From NCBI GenBank assembly GCA_042218715.1, contig JBDGQU010000167.1, positions 1-7,635 of the forward strand: DNA of 7,635 nucleotides. Direction: 5' to 3'. This document shows, in pieces, positions 1-5,970 of the stretch. Origin of the DNA: JAGXLP01 sp042218715 (lineage in GTDB: Bacteria; Bipolaricaulota; Bipolaricaulia; M55B111). Under the pieces are notes generated by a model. That model worked only from the letters and a program-made list of their open reading frames with translations. It did not search any database and had not been told where the DNA came from. Made by a program: the position numbers and the translations under genes. Positions within the stretch are counted from its first letter, which is position 1; each line of letters begins with the position of its first letter.

Positions 1-6
1 TCTCAC

Positions 7-55
7 TTAACTCTTCCCTGTTAATTTAACAAATCAAAACCGCACAATTTTGGTA
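7..55 (-). repeat. Copy A of a ~50-nt intergenic repeat (inverted relative to 7315-7364)
   Basis: The reverse complement of this segment matches 7315-7364 along its whole length. The first ten bases, TACCAAAATT, are identical. A divergent 5-6 nt follows with a one-base length difference. After that come 34 nt with a single mismatch, covering TTGTTAAATTAACAGGG and the flanking bases. The unit also contains a small internal palindrome, CAAAA and TTTTG around a short spacer, which is present in every copy. Nothing suggests it codes for protein. Its nature (dispersed intergenic repeat, transposon end or shared regulatory element) is not resolved. Confidence 0.75.
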
Positions 56-222
56 CGACTCAATTCTTCACCACAATTATACTTAATATTTCGCCTGTTA
101 TTCTCCCTCTACCGCTAACCTGGCTGCCGGATTTAGCATATTTTCAGGATTTTAAGGTCAAAACAGTTGCCAGGTAAGCGGCAGAGGGAGATAAATACCA
201 AAATTGTGCGATTTTGACCTGT
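30..222. repeat. Long nested imperfect inverted repeat (MITE-like or structured RNA)
   Basis: The outer arms are 30-55 and 196-222. Fifteen contiguous bases (TACCAAAATTGTGCG on the right arm) are perfectly complementary, followed by about nine more with a few mismatches. The inner arms are 103-124 and 169-190, with 20 of 22 positions complementary; the right arm starts GCCAGGTAAGCGG. The loop is 125-168. The internal loop is very asymmetric, 47 nt on the left against 5-6 nt on the right. A small non-autonomous element or a structured transcript would both look like this. No clear target-site duplication is visible, so mobility is inference only. Confidence 0.6.
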
Positions 223-245
223 AAGTTGGTCTTAGGAGAGAGAAT

Positions 246-266
246 CGCACGACTTAGGTACGACTG
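246..266 (+). repeat. Diverged direct repeat of 41-61 with paired ACGACT motifs
   Basis: This 21-base segment matches 41-61 at 17 positions: it begins CGCAC and ends GGTACGACT in both. Within it ACGACT occurs twice (249-254 and 260-265), 11 bp apart and so on the same helical face. It lies 63 bp upstream of the HAD start, where an operator would be reasonable. It could equally be a decayed copy of the intergenic repeat with no regulatory role. Confidence 0.35.
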
Positions 267-313
267 TGTGAAAGAACTGATTCGTTCTTATTTATTTTCC
301 TTCCGAAAAAGTT

Positions 314-319
314 TATTCT
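314..319 (+). promoter_or_regulatory. Possible -10 box for a leaderless HAD transcript
   Basis: TATTCT ends 9 bases before the HAD ATG, which would place the transcription start at or within a few bases of the start codon. This fits the absence of any Shine-Dalgarno sequence. No good -35 hexamer lies 16-18 bp upstream, so the call is weak. Confidence 0.25.
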
Positions 320-328
320 TGTGTTACT

Positions 329-1009
329 ATGAAAATAGAATTAGTTTCATTTGACGCCGACGGCACGATAGTTAAGGACAGTTACGTGAATAAGTTCTGG
401 TTTGAAGAACTACCGAAACTGTTTGCGGAGAAAAAAGGGGTCGGTTTTGCCGAAGCCAGGGAGACTTTAAAAAACTATTACGACGAGGTAGGTGACAAAG
501 ATTTAAGGTGGTACAAGCCGGGCTACTGGTTCAAAAGGTTCGATATTGAAAAAGAGCCAGAGGAAGTAATAGAAAAAATACAGGTACCGGAAAACGTCGG
601 GTATTACGGAGACGCACTGGAGATAACTGAAAAGTTGTCCGGGGATTACAGGTTAATCGTAACGTCTAACGCGCCAAGAATCTTCCTGGATTATGCACTA
701 AAAAAAATAGAGTCTCGGTTTTCCGAGATTTTTTCCTGTGTTACGGACTTTGGGAAGGTAAAGAAAAACGCAAAAGTCTACCAAAAGGTATTGGATCAAC
801 TGGACGTAAAACCCGGACAGGTGGTTCACGTGGGAGATCATTGGGTATTCGACTACAAAGTTCCCAGGAAGCTGGGAATAAACACATTCTATATAGATAG
901 GACAGGTGATGGAGATCCGGACGAAGACGGAGTTTTGACCGATTTAAGGGATATGAACCCGGTTCTTTCACCATTCCCTGAGAACCAGGGTGAAATTCAA
1001 AAACAGTGA
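329..1009 (+). CDS. HAD-superfamily hydrolase (probable phosphatase)
   Basis: This is a 226-residue haloacid dehalogenase-type hydrolase, probably a cytoplasmic phosphatase acting on a small phosphorylated metabolite; the substrate is unknown. All four HAD motifs are visible. Motif I is DADGT, with nucleophile D9 and acid/base D11. Motif II is VTSN at 111-114. Motif III lysine is probably K145 in KKNAKVY. Motif IV is VGDHWVFD, with D170 and D175 for Mg2+. Residues from about 16 to 90 form the inserted helical cap, rich in aromatic residues (WYKPGYWFKRF). Length is normal for a C1-cap member. The ATG is chosen because motif I follows at once, yet no ribosome binding site precedes it; a TATTCT box at 314-319 would allow a leaderless message. 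The short cap with the WF-x-RF pattern recalls archaeal HAD proteins, from memory only. It is probably monocistronic, since a hairpin and T-run follow. Confidence 0.88.
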   Translation: MKIELVSFDADGTIVKDSYVNKFWFEELPKLFAEKKGVGFAEARETLKNYYDEVGDKDLRWYKPGYWFKRFDIEKEPEEVIEKIQVPENVGYYGDALEITEKLSGDYRLIVTSNAPRIFLDYALKKIESRFSEIFSCVTDFGKVKKNAKVYQKVLDQLDVKPGQVVHVGDHWVFDYKVPRKLGINTFYIDRTGDGDPDEDGVLTDLRDMNPVLSPFPENQGEIQKQ

Positions 1010-1025
1010 CTTAATTTCATCGTTT

Positions 1026-1069
1026 ATACCCTCTACAGCCGACTGGCTCCCGGGATTTCGGGTATTTTT
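1026..1069 (+). terminator. Probable Rho-independent terminator after the HAD gene
   Basis: ATACCC at 1026-1031 pairs perfectly with GGGTAT at 1060-1065, and TTTT follows. Between them are two smaller hairpins: AGCC/GGCT (1037-1040 with 1045-1048), and CCCG/CGGG (1049-1052 with 1059-1062), the latter competing with the long stem. The element starts 17 bases after the HAD stop. The T-run is short and interrupted by one A, so efficiency is uncertain. Confidence 0.5.
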
Positions 1070-1079
1070 AGCGACCGGT

Positions 1080-1108
1080 CTGAATTATAGATTTTTCTGG
1101 GGTATAAT
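1080..1108 (+). promoter_or_regulatory. Sigma-70-type promoter upstream of the structured leader
   Basis: A perfect TATAAT lies at 1103-1108, preceded at 17 bp by the weaker hexamer CTGAAT (1080-1085). The predicted transcription start is near 1115, about ten bases before the 5' arm of the rod-like fold at 1125. That spacing suggests the promoter drives either that RNA or a long structured 5' leader for the peptidase gene. Confidence 0.55.
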
Positions 1109-1124
1109 TAGATTAAGAAATATA

Positions 1125-1241
1125 AGCCACCCAGGTTGGGTCAGCCTGTCTGGAAAGGTTTTCCTAGCTGGGTTGCGCCTCCTTTCCCGGCGAGGTTTTT
1201 CCCTTCCCGGACTGGCAAAACCCATCCCTAGCCTGGGTGGT
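1125..1241 (+). ncRNA. Rod-shaped structured RNA or 5' leader, family unknown
   Basis: This folds by eye into one long interrupted hairpin. A ten-pair closing stem joins 1125-1134 (GCCACCCAGG) to 1232-1241 (CCTGGGTGGT), with one G-U pair. Inside it TGGGT (1136-1140) pairs with ACCCA (1220-1224), GCC (1144-1146) with GGC (1214-1216), and GTCTGG (1148-1153) with CCGGAC (1207-1212). AAGG (1155-1158) then pairs with CCTT (1202-1205). After a U-rich internal loop, CCTAGCTGGG (1163-1172) pairs with CCCGGCGAGG (1186-1195) at nine of ten positions, closing a 13-nt apical loop. A -10 box sits just upstream. I looked for SRP RNA, 6S, tmRNA and RNase P signatures and found none. It may be a free RNA, a leader regulating the peptidase, or a small palindromic element. 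No T-run follows it directly, which favours a leader. Confidence 0.5.
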
Positions 1242-1246
1242 GACAA

Positions 1247-1271
1247 TTATGATCATACTATAATATCATAA
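1247..1271. promoter_or_regulatory. Operator-like inverted repeat enclosing a second -10 box
   Basis: TTATGAT (1247-1253) and ATCATAA (1265-1271) are perfect inverted arms separated by 11 bp. The interval contains TATAAT at 1259-1264. The left arm also overlaps a ten-base palindrome, TATGATCATA (1248-1257). No good -35 lies upstream. A repressor-controlled or activator-dependent promoter for the peptidase gene is possible; there is no direct evidence of binding. Confidence 0.35.
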
Positions 1272-1298
1272 GTCAGGGTTTTCAATCAACTGTTCCTT

Positions 1299-1336
1299 CC
1301 CCGAACTGGGCACTGCCGGGGCGGAGGTATCCGGCA
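1299..1336 (+). promoter_or_regulatory. Mutually exclusive hairpins in the peptidase leader
   Basis: CCCCG (1299-1303) can pair with CGGGG (1317-1321). TGCCGG (1314-1319) can instead pair with CCGGCA (1331-1336). The two stems share bases 1317-1319 and cannot coexist. They lie 50-90 nt upstream of the GTG start, leaving the ribosome binding site free in both states. This is the arrangement expected of a switching leader, but the pairings are short and could be coincidental. Confidence 0.25.
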
Positions 1337-1374
1337 TTAACAGTCTGGATCGCAGGAAAGGACATGTAATTTAT

Positions 1375-1380
1375 AGGAGG
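1375..1380 (+). promoter_or_regulatory. Ribosome binding site for the S9 peptidase
   Basis: A perfect AGGAGG is followed by six bases and then GTG at 1387. It decides the non-ATG start: no other in-frame start nearby has a comparable site. Confidence 0.85.
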
Positions 1381-1386
1381 AAGATA

Positions 1387-3315
1387 GTGAAAAACATCAA
1401 AAGTTACGGTTCCTGGATAACGCCGATAACCGCTGACAAAGTAGCATCTGGTACGACGGGACTTCACTCAATTAGCATCTCGAGCGAGCAGGTATTTTGG
1501 CTGGAATCAAGACCGTCGGAAGACGGCCGAACGGTACTGGTGAGCTTAACGTCAGGTGGAGAAAAGGTCGACCTAACCCCTGAAAACTTCGACGTGAGAA
1601 CCAGGGTGCACGAGTACGGAGGTGCACCATATCTCGTCGTTGGTGAAAAAGTCTATTTTACAAATTTTGACGACCAGAGAGTATACGAACTGAGCCGGGG
1701 AAATGACCCTAGACCAATAACGCCCGATAACGATTGCCGTTATGCCGACTTTTCTTACGAGGAGGCTACCGGTCAATTATGGGCTGTATGTGAAGATCAT
1801 TCGAACGACGAAAGCAAACCGAATAATTATCTTGTTACAATATCTCCTGCTAATGCCGCTAAAGAGGAGGTTGTAGTTGGGGGGGACGATTTTTATTCTT
1901 CTCCGAGGTTAAGTCCCGACGGATCGGAAATTGCCTGGATAAGCTGGAACCATCCGAACATGCCCTGGGACGGGACTTATTTGTATCGTGGCAGTGTTGA
2001 CGGGAAAGGTGGGGTAACTGATTCGGAGGTCATAGCCGGAGCCGAGACGGAGTCAGTGGTTCAACCGAAGTGGAGTCCGAACGGCGATCTATATTTCGTT
2101 TCCGATAGAACTGGCTGGTGGAATATTTATCGCTGGTCGGAAGCCGGAGTCCAGCAGATAACCGACGAACGAGCGGAATTCACCGGACCTAGATGGCAGT
2201 TTGGTATTTCAAGTTTCGACTTTCCCTCACCGTCGGAACTGGTCGTGTCTTACACGCGAGACGGGAAATGGTTTCTGGGAGAAGTAGATGCACGGGGAGG
2301 AGAAATTAGTAGCTACAAAATTCCTGATACCACCATTTCTTCCGTTAAGGCGAATGGTTCTCAGGTCTGGTACGTAGGGGGTGCACCTGAAACTCCCGCC
2401 AGCGTTAGAGTTTACGATCGCGAGACCGGTGACGTACAAACTTACAAATCGTCTACTACGCTTGAAGTCGATGGGGGATTTATTTCAGTTCCGTCAAGTC
2501 TAAAGTACGAATCGGAAGAGGGGGAGAAGGTTCACGCGTTTTACTACGCTCCCACAAATAAAGACTTTGCCGGGCCGGATGGGGAAAAACCACCTTTACT
2601 GGTTATAAGTCACGGAGGGCCGACTTCGGCCACTTCGGATTCTCTTTCTCCAAAAATCCAGTACTGGACGTCTAGAGGTATTGCCGTACTGGACGTCAAT
2701 TATCGGGGTAGTACGGGATTCGGAAGAAACTACAGGGAGAAACTTAAAGGTAATTGGGGGATAGTTGATGTCGAAGATTGTTCTAGGGGAGCCAGACACC
2801 TTGTAAAGAGAGGTGAGGTGGATGGGGAAAAATTGATCATCCGAGGTGGAAGTGCAGGTGGTTATACGACGCTAGCGGCCCTTACATTTACGGATGTGTT
2901 CGATGCTGGGGCAAGTTATTACGGGGTCAGCGATCCTACTGCTCTTGCGAAGGATACTCACAAGTTTGAATCCAGATACCTGGATAGCCTGATAGGGCCT
3001 TATCCGGAGGAACGAAGTTTATACGAAGAAAGGTCCCCGATTCGCCATACTGATGGGATCTCCTGTCCGGTTATATTTTTCCAGGGAACTGAGGATAAAG
3101 TTGTGCCGCCGAGTCAGGCCGAGAAGATGTACAAGTCCTTGAACCGGAGGGGGATCGCTACAGCTTACCTTGCTTTCGAGGGTGAGCAACACGGGTTCAG
3201 AAAAGAGGAAAATATTAGGCGAGCGCTCGAGGCGGAGCTATTTTTCTACTCCCGGGTATTTGATTTTGACCTGGACGAGGAGATAGATCCAGTGGAGATT
3301 AAGAACCTATCTTAG
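1387..3315 (+). CDS. S9 family serine peptidase (prolyl oligopeptidase / acylaminoacyl-peptidase type)
   Basis: This 642-residue enzyme should cleave short peptides in the cytoplasm; it has no signal peptide. Residues from about 20 to 370 form a beta-propeller that limits access to the active site, with repeated blade signatures such as LSPDGSEIAW (175-184), HPNMPWDG (189-196) and WSPNGDLYFVSDR (229-241). The alpha/beta-hydrolase domain follows from about 375. SHGGP (408-412) provides oxyanion contacts, NYRGSTGFG (438-446) is typical of the family, and the nucleophile S489 lies in GGSAGG. The acid is D570 in GTEDKVVPP and the base is H602 in EQHGF. The catalytic triad is complete and the length is normal. 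Translation starts at GTG with an ideal AGGAGG. The leader is unusually long and structured. The exporter gene follows at 54 bp with no terminator between, so both may be co-transcribed. Exact specificity (dipeptidyl, acylaminoacyl or oligopeptidase) cannot be read from the sequence. Confidence 0.93.
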   Translation: MKNIKSYGSWITPITADKVASGTTGLHSISISSEQVFWLESRPSEDGRTVLVSLTSGGEKVDLTPENFDVRTRVHEYGGAPYLVVGEKVYFTNFDDQRVYELSRGNDPRPITPDNDCRYADFSYEEATGQLWAVCEDHSNDESKPNNYLVTISPANAAKEEVVVGGDDFYSSPRLSPDGSEIAWISWNHPNMPWDGTYLYRGSVDGKGGVTDSEVIAGAETESVVQPKWSPNGDLYFVSDRTGWWNIYRWSEAGVQQITDERAEFTGPRWQFGISSFDFPSPSELVVSYTRDGKWFLGEVDARGGEISSYKIPDTTISSVKANGSQVWYVGGAPETPASVRVYDRETGDVQTYKSSTTLEVDGGFISVPSSLKYESEEGEKVHAFYYAPTNKDFAGPDGEKPPLLVISHGGPTSATSDSLSPKIQYWTSRGIAVLDVNYRGSTGFGRNYREKLKGNWGIVDVEDCSRGARHLVKRGEVDGEKLIIRGGSAGGYTTLAALTFTDVFDAGASYYGVSDPTALAKDTHKFESRYLDSLIGPYPEERSLYEERSPIRHTDGISCPVIFFQGTEDKVVPPSQAEKMYKSLNRRGIATAYLAFEGEQHGFRKEENIRRALEAELFFYSRVFDFDLDEEIDPVEIKNLS

Positions 3316-3369
3316 TTTCAATAAGAATTTGGATTTTGGAATAAAATATTTCGGAGATTTTAAGATAAT

Positions 3370-5169
3370 ATGAGAAAGACAAACAAAAGAAAAGAGGACG
3401 AAGAATACTCTGACTATTCAAAACGTTACCTTCTTGTTCGCTTCTACAGGGATTATCTCAGGCCCAATTTACTGGAATACATCCCGGTCCAGGTATTACA
3501 CGTATTGGGGGCACTTGCCGGGTTGATTCCTCCTCTGTTACTGAGGAGACTGATAGACAAGGCTATTCCAGCTAAGAATCTTAGTATGTTGATAACACTA
3601 TCTCTGTGGGCCTTTGGTGCCTTTTCCGCTATTGCAATGATTAGGATTGCCAGGAACTATTTTGGCCATCGAATAGCCCAAAAGGTCGTATTTGACATGA
3701 GAAACGACATTTACAGTCATTTCCAGAAGCTACCCTTAAAATTCCATGACAGGAAAAAGACGGGCGAGTTAATGTCAAGGATAATTGACGACCTAAACGT
3801 GCTTCAGGAATTTATCCATCACGGACCCGAAGGGTTTCTCGAGGCGACTACTACTATTTCGGGAGTCCTGGTAATACTCTTTTTGATGAACGTTCCCCTA
3901 ACGCTTATAGCCCTCTCTTTTACTCCTTTCCTTGTAATATTTGCCCTGTTTCTTATAAGACGGATGCACAGGGCGTTCAGGAGAAATAGAGAGGCCAAAG
4001 GAAAGTTGAACGACCGGCTAGAGGACAATCTGGCGGGAATGAAGATTATTAAGTCCTTCGCAAACGAGGACTACGAAATGGAGCGGTTTCTCGAAAAGAA
4101 CGAAAAGCATTACGACGCGAGGGCTTCCGCGATAAAATATTTTAGCACGCTCGGCCCGGTTTCGTATTTTCTAAATAGTTTCGGGTTGATTCTGACCCTC
4201 GGTTATGGAGGCTACCTGGTTTATCAGGGCTCCCTTACGGCGGGCACGGTGGTGGCATTTTATACCTATCTCATAAGGTTCAGAGCTCCAATTCTCAGAA
4301 TGGTTCAAATCAGTCAGAGGCTCAGCAGATTTTTTGCGAGTAGCGAGAGGTTCTTTTCTCATCTGGATATCGAGCCGGACATAGCAAAGTCTGCAGGAGG
4401 GTTTAGCAAGCCACGTAGAGAAGTTAAGGGGAAAGTTGAATACGAAAACGTTAACTTCGACTACGGTGACGAGGAAACGGTATTGAGAGAAATTAATTTA
4501 GAGGTAAATCCGAAACAGACTGTTGCCCTGGTGGGGCCCAGCGGGGCGGGAAAGACCACACTCGTTCGGTTGATTCCTCGTCTCTACGATTTGAAGGAAG
4601 GTAGCGTAAAAGTGGATGGGGTTGACGTTAGGGATTGGGATCTCCGCAGTCTGAGGAGAAATATTGCCATGGTAATGCAGGACGATTACCTGTTTTCCGG
4701 TACAGTTACAGAAAACATATCCTACGGTAAGCCGAACGTTTCCCGGGAAGAAATAGAGAAGTACGCTCGGGAAGCCAACGTGGAAGAATTCATATCCGAC
4801 CTTCCCGACGGATACGAGACGGATATAGGTCAGCGGGGTGTCAAGCTTTCCGGCGGGCAAAAACAGAGAATATCTATAGCGAGAGCTCTTATCCAGGATC
4901 CAAAAATACTGATCCTGGACGAGGCCACATCCTCAGTCGATACGTACACGGAAAAGCTAATCCAGGAGGCTATAGATAAGGTTTCACTGGGGCGTACGAC
5001 CTTTACCATTGCTCACCGGTTATCTACCATAACGAACGCCGACAAAATACTATTCGTGGAAAATGGTGAAATTTGTGAGGAAGGTACGTTTGATGATCTT
5101 ATGAACGAAGAAGGCGAATTCTATGAATTCTATCAACTGCAATTCGAACAGCTTGCGGAAACGAATTAG
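3370..5169 (+). CDS. ABC exporter half-transporter (MsbA/MDR-like, fused membrane and ATPase domains)
   Basis: This 599-residue inner-membrane protein would pump a substrate, such as a lipid, peptide or drug, outward using ATP. A charged N-terminus (1-30) is followed by six likely membrane helices, near 36-58, 73-95, 157-174, 177-197, 262-285 and 288-306. The nucleotide-binding domain begins near 354. All ATPase motifs are intact: Walker A GPSGAGKTT (389-397), Q-loop Q437, signature LSGGQ (493-497), Walker B ILILDE (513-518) with catalytic E518, and switch H549 in AHRLS. Because both nucleotide sites would be canonical, a homodimer is more likely than a degenerate heterodimer, and no partner gene is adjacent. 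ATG at 3370 has GGAG (3353-3356) 13 bases upstream, a loose spacing. The 54-bp gap from the peptidase has no terminator, so a shared message is plausible. The substrate is not identifiable; a link with the peptidase (export of its products or of a processed peptide) is speculation. Confidence 0.93.
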   Translation: MRKTNKRKEDEEYSDYSKRYLLVRFYRDYLRPNLLEYIPVQVLHVLGALAGLIPPLLLRRLIDKAIPAKNLSMLITLSLWAFGAFSAIAMIRIARNYFGHRIAQKVVFDMRNDIYSHFQKLPLKFHDRKKTGELMSRIIDDLNVLQEFIHHGPEGFLEATTTISGVLVILFLMNVPLTLIALSFTPFLVIFALFLIRRMHRAFRRNREAKGKLNDRLEDNLAGMKIIKSFANEDYEMERFLEKNEKHYDARASAIKYFSTLGPVSYFLNSFGLILTLGYGGYLVYQGSLTAGTVVAFYTYLIRFRAPILRMVQISQRLSRFFASSERFFSHLDIEPDIAKSAGGFSKPRREVKGKVEYENVNFDYGDEETVLREINLEVNPKQTVALVGPSGAGKTTLVRLIPRLYDLKEGSVKVDGVDVRDWDLRSLRRNIAMVMQDDYLFSGTVTENISYGKPNVSREEIEKYAREANVEEFISDLPDGYETDIGQRGVKLSGGQKQRISIARALIQDPKILILDEATSSVDTYTEKLIQEAIDKVSLGRTTFTIAHRLSTITNADKILFVENGEICEEGTFDDLMNEEGEFYEFYQLQFEQLAETN

Positions 5170-5170
5170 A

Positions 5171-5216
5171 AAAAAAGAAACTTCCCTGGTTAATTGACCG
5201 GGTCACAAAGTTTTTT
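5171..5216 (+). terminator. Probable (possibly bidirectional) terminator after the ABC gene
   Basis: CCTGGTTA-type bases at 5185-5191 pair with 5196-5202 (GACCGGG plus G-U pairs) around a tiny AATT loop. An outer stem joins AAACTT (5178-5183) to AAGTTT (5208-5213), with an A-tract before and six Ts at 5211-5216. A-tract, stem and T-tract in this order suggest termination in both directions. The outer and inner stems are separated by a small asymmetric loop. Bases 5181-5195 also resemble part of the 50-nt repeat. Confidence 0.5.
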
Positions 5217-5243
5217 GTGGGATAATTTGGCTTGATTTATGAT
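5215..5243 (+). promoter_or_regulatory. Candidate promoter for the acetyltransferase-like gene and glmM
   Basis: TTGTGG (5215-5220) and TATGAT (5238-5243) are separated by 17 bp. The predicted start near 5250 would leave a very short leader beginning at the ribosome binding site. An alternative is TTGACC (5194-5199) with GATAAT (5221-5226), but its 21-bp spacer is too long. A promoter is expected here because a terminator-like hairpin precedes. Confidence 0.35.
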
Positions 5244-5259
5244 AAATTGAAGGAGAATT

Positions 5260-5964
5260 ATGAGAGAAAACCATCCAGAAATAACCGATTTTTTCGACCT
5301 AACTAAAACTGATTATTCTAGTTATTACAGGGGGCTGGAGTATCCCTGGGAGATTATCGAAAAAATTGCGGATGTGGTTGAAGATAATTTGGACCCAGAG
5401 CGCTCTAGTGGCGATATCTCTGCTGGTGCTAAAATCGGGAAGGAGGTCGAAATAGGGGCAGGGACTTTCGTAGAATCCGGAGCGATTATCAAAGGGCCGG
5501 CAATCATCGGAAATAACTGTGAGATAAGAAGCGGTGCTTACATTAGAAGCAACGTTGTGATCGGTGATAGAGCAGTTATTGGACACAGTACGGAAGTCAA
5601 GAGGAGTTTGATCCACGAGGAAGCAGAGATACCTCATTTTTCTTACGTCGGGGATTCAGTTATTGGTTGGGGAGGACACCTGGGGGCGGGAGTCAAGGTC
5701 TCGAACCTCAAGGTGAACAGGAAACCGGTGGTAGTTCATTTGCCCGGGCGAGACGTGGAAACGGGATTACGAAAGTTCGGTTGTCTCCTGGGAGATAAAG
5801 CCGAAATAGGCTGTAATTCAGTGTTAAATCCCGGGACGCTCGTCGGAAAGAGGACCCTTGCCACCGCGAATGTTTCCCTGGCCGGTTATTACCCCCCCGA
5901 TAGCTTCGTAAAGTTAAATCAGAATCTTGAGGTAATGGAAAGGAGGAACAAGAAGGAGGGGTGA
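5260..5964 (+). CDS. Left-handed beta-helix (hexapeptide-repeat) acetyltransferase-like protein, probable stand-alone glucosamine-1-phosphate N-acetyltransferase
   Basis: These 234 residues have a short helical N-terminus (to about 45), then hexapeptide repeats of the left-handed beta-helix fold (about 52-118 and 130-215), with turns such as IGAGTF, IIGNNCEI and VIGDRAVIG. The fold is that of trimeric acyl- and acetyltransferases. PHFSYVGDSVIG (125-136) aligns with the GlmU acetyltransferase motif around its catalytic His, making H126 the likely base. LGAGVKVSNLK (141-151) matches the following GlmU segment that binds sugar and acetyl-CoA. The N-terminal uridylyltransferase domain of full GlmU is absent, so this protein alone could not make UDP-GlcNAc. 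It sits 6 bp before glmM, whose product would be its substrate; the N-acetyltransferase role is inferred from motif plus context. AGGAG at 5251-5255 precedes the ATG at a tight 4-base spacing. An acyl- or nucleotidyl-related role on another sugar phosphate remains possible. Confidence 0.82.
   Translation: MRENHPEITDFFDLTKTDYSSYYRGLEYPWEIIEKIADVVEDNLDPERSSGDISAGAKIGKEVEIGAGTFVESGAIIKGPAIIGNNCEIRSGAYIRSNVVIGDRAVIGHSTEVKRSLIHEEAEIPHFSYVGDSVIGWGGHLGAGVKVSNLKVNRKPVVVHLPGRDVETGLRKFGCLLGDKAEIGCNSVLNPGTLVGKRTLATANVSLAGYYPPDSFVKLNQNLEVMERRNKKEG
5953..5959 (+). promoter_or_regulatory. Ribosome binding site that fixes the TTG start of glmM
   Basis: AAGGAGG lies inside the last codons of the upstream gene, 11 bases before TTG at 5971. 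No ATG or GTG in frame gives the conserved N-terminus, and the nearby GTG at 5961 runs straight into TAA. The layout suggests translational coupling. Confidence 0.75.
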
Positions 5965-5970
5965 AGTAAA

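Larger units (their letters stand above)
1..328. repeat. Gene-free, repeat-rich intergenic region
   Basis: I see no credible coding region here on either strand. The stretch is made of copies of a short repeat in both orientations: a 49-nt unit at 7-55, a partial inverted copy at 196-222, and a diverged direct copy of the GTACGACT part at 246-266. A separate GC-richer inverted repeat is nested inside (103-124 with 169-190). The last 60 bases before the HAD gene are AT-rich and probably hold its promoter, but no convincing -35/-10 pair stands out. The piece TAGGAGAGAG at 233-242 recurs at the extreme right end of the window. Confidence 0.7.

Noticed and set aside
1..328. CRISPR array
   Set aside because: The repeats occur in both orientations, vary in length and are not evenly spaced by unique spacers, and no cas gene is present.
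1125..1241. SRP (4.5S), 6S, tmRNA or RNase P RNA
   Set aside because: The GGAA apical loop and conserved symmetric loop of SRP RNA are absent on both strands. There is no tRNA-like end as in tmRNA, no conserved RNase P core, and the fold is shorter than typical 6S RNA.
990..1271. 93-codon open frame starting at GTG 990, between the HAD and peptidase genes
   Set aside because: It overlaps the HAD end, the terminator hairpin, a promoter and the rod-like RNA fold. It has no ribosome binding site and no recognisable domain, so its residues follow from the palindromes.
4498..4860. 120-codon minus-strand open frame inside the ABC gene
   Set aside because: It lies antisense to the ATPase domain, whose motifs are fully conserved on the + strand. 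It has no own signals and is a shadow of that gene.
1387..5169. Bacteriocin or peptide-maturation cassette made of the peptidase and the exporter
   Set aside because: No small precursor gene lies nearby, the exporter lacks an N-terminal C39 peptidase domain, and S9 peptidases beside transporters are common without a functional link.
5299..5637. 112-codon minus-strand open frame inside the acetyltransferase-like gene
   Set aside because: It is antisense to clear hexapeptide repeats, with no ribosome binding site or known domain.
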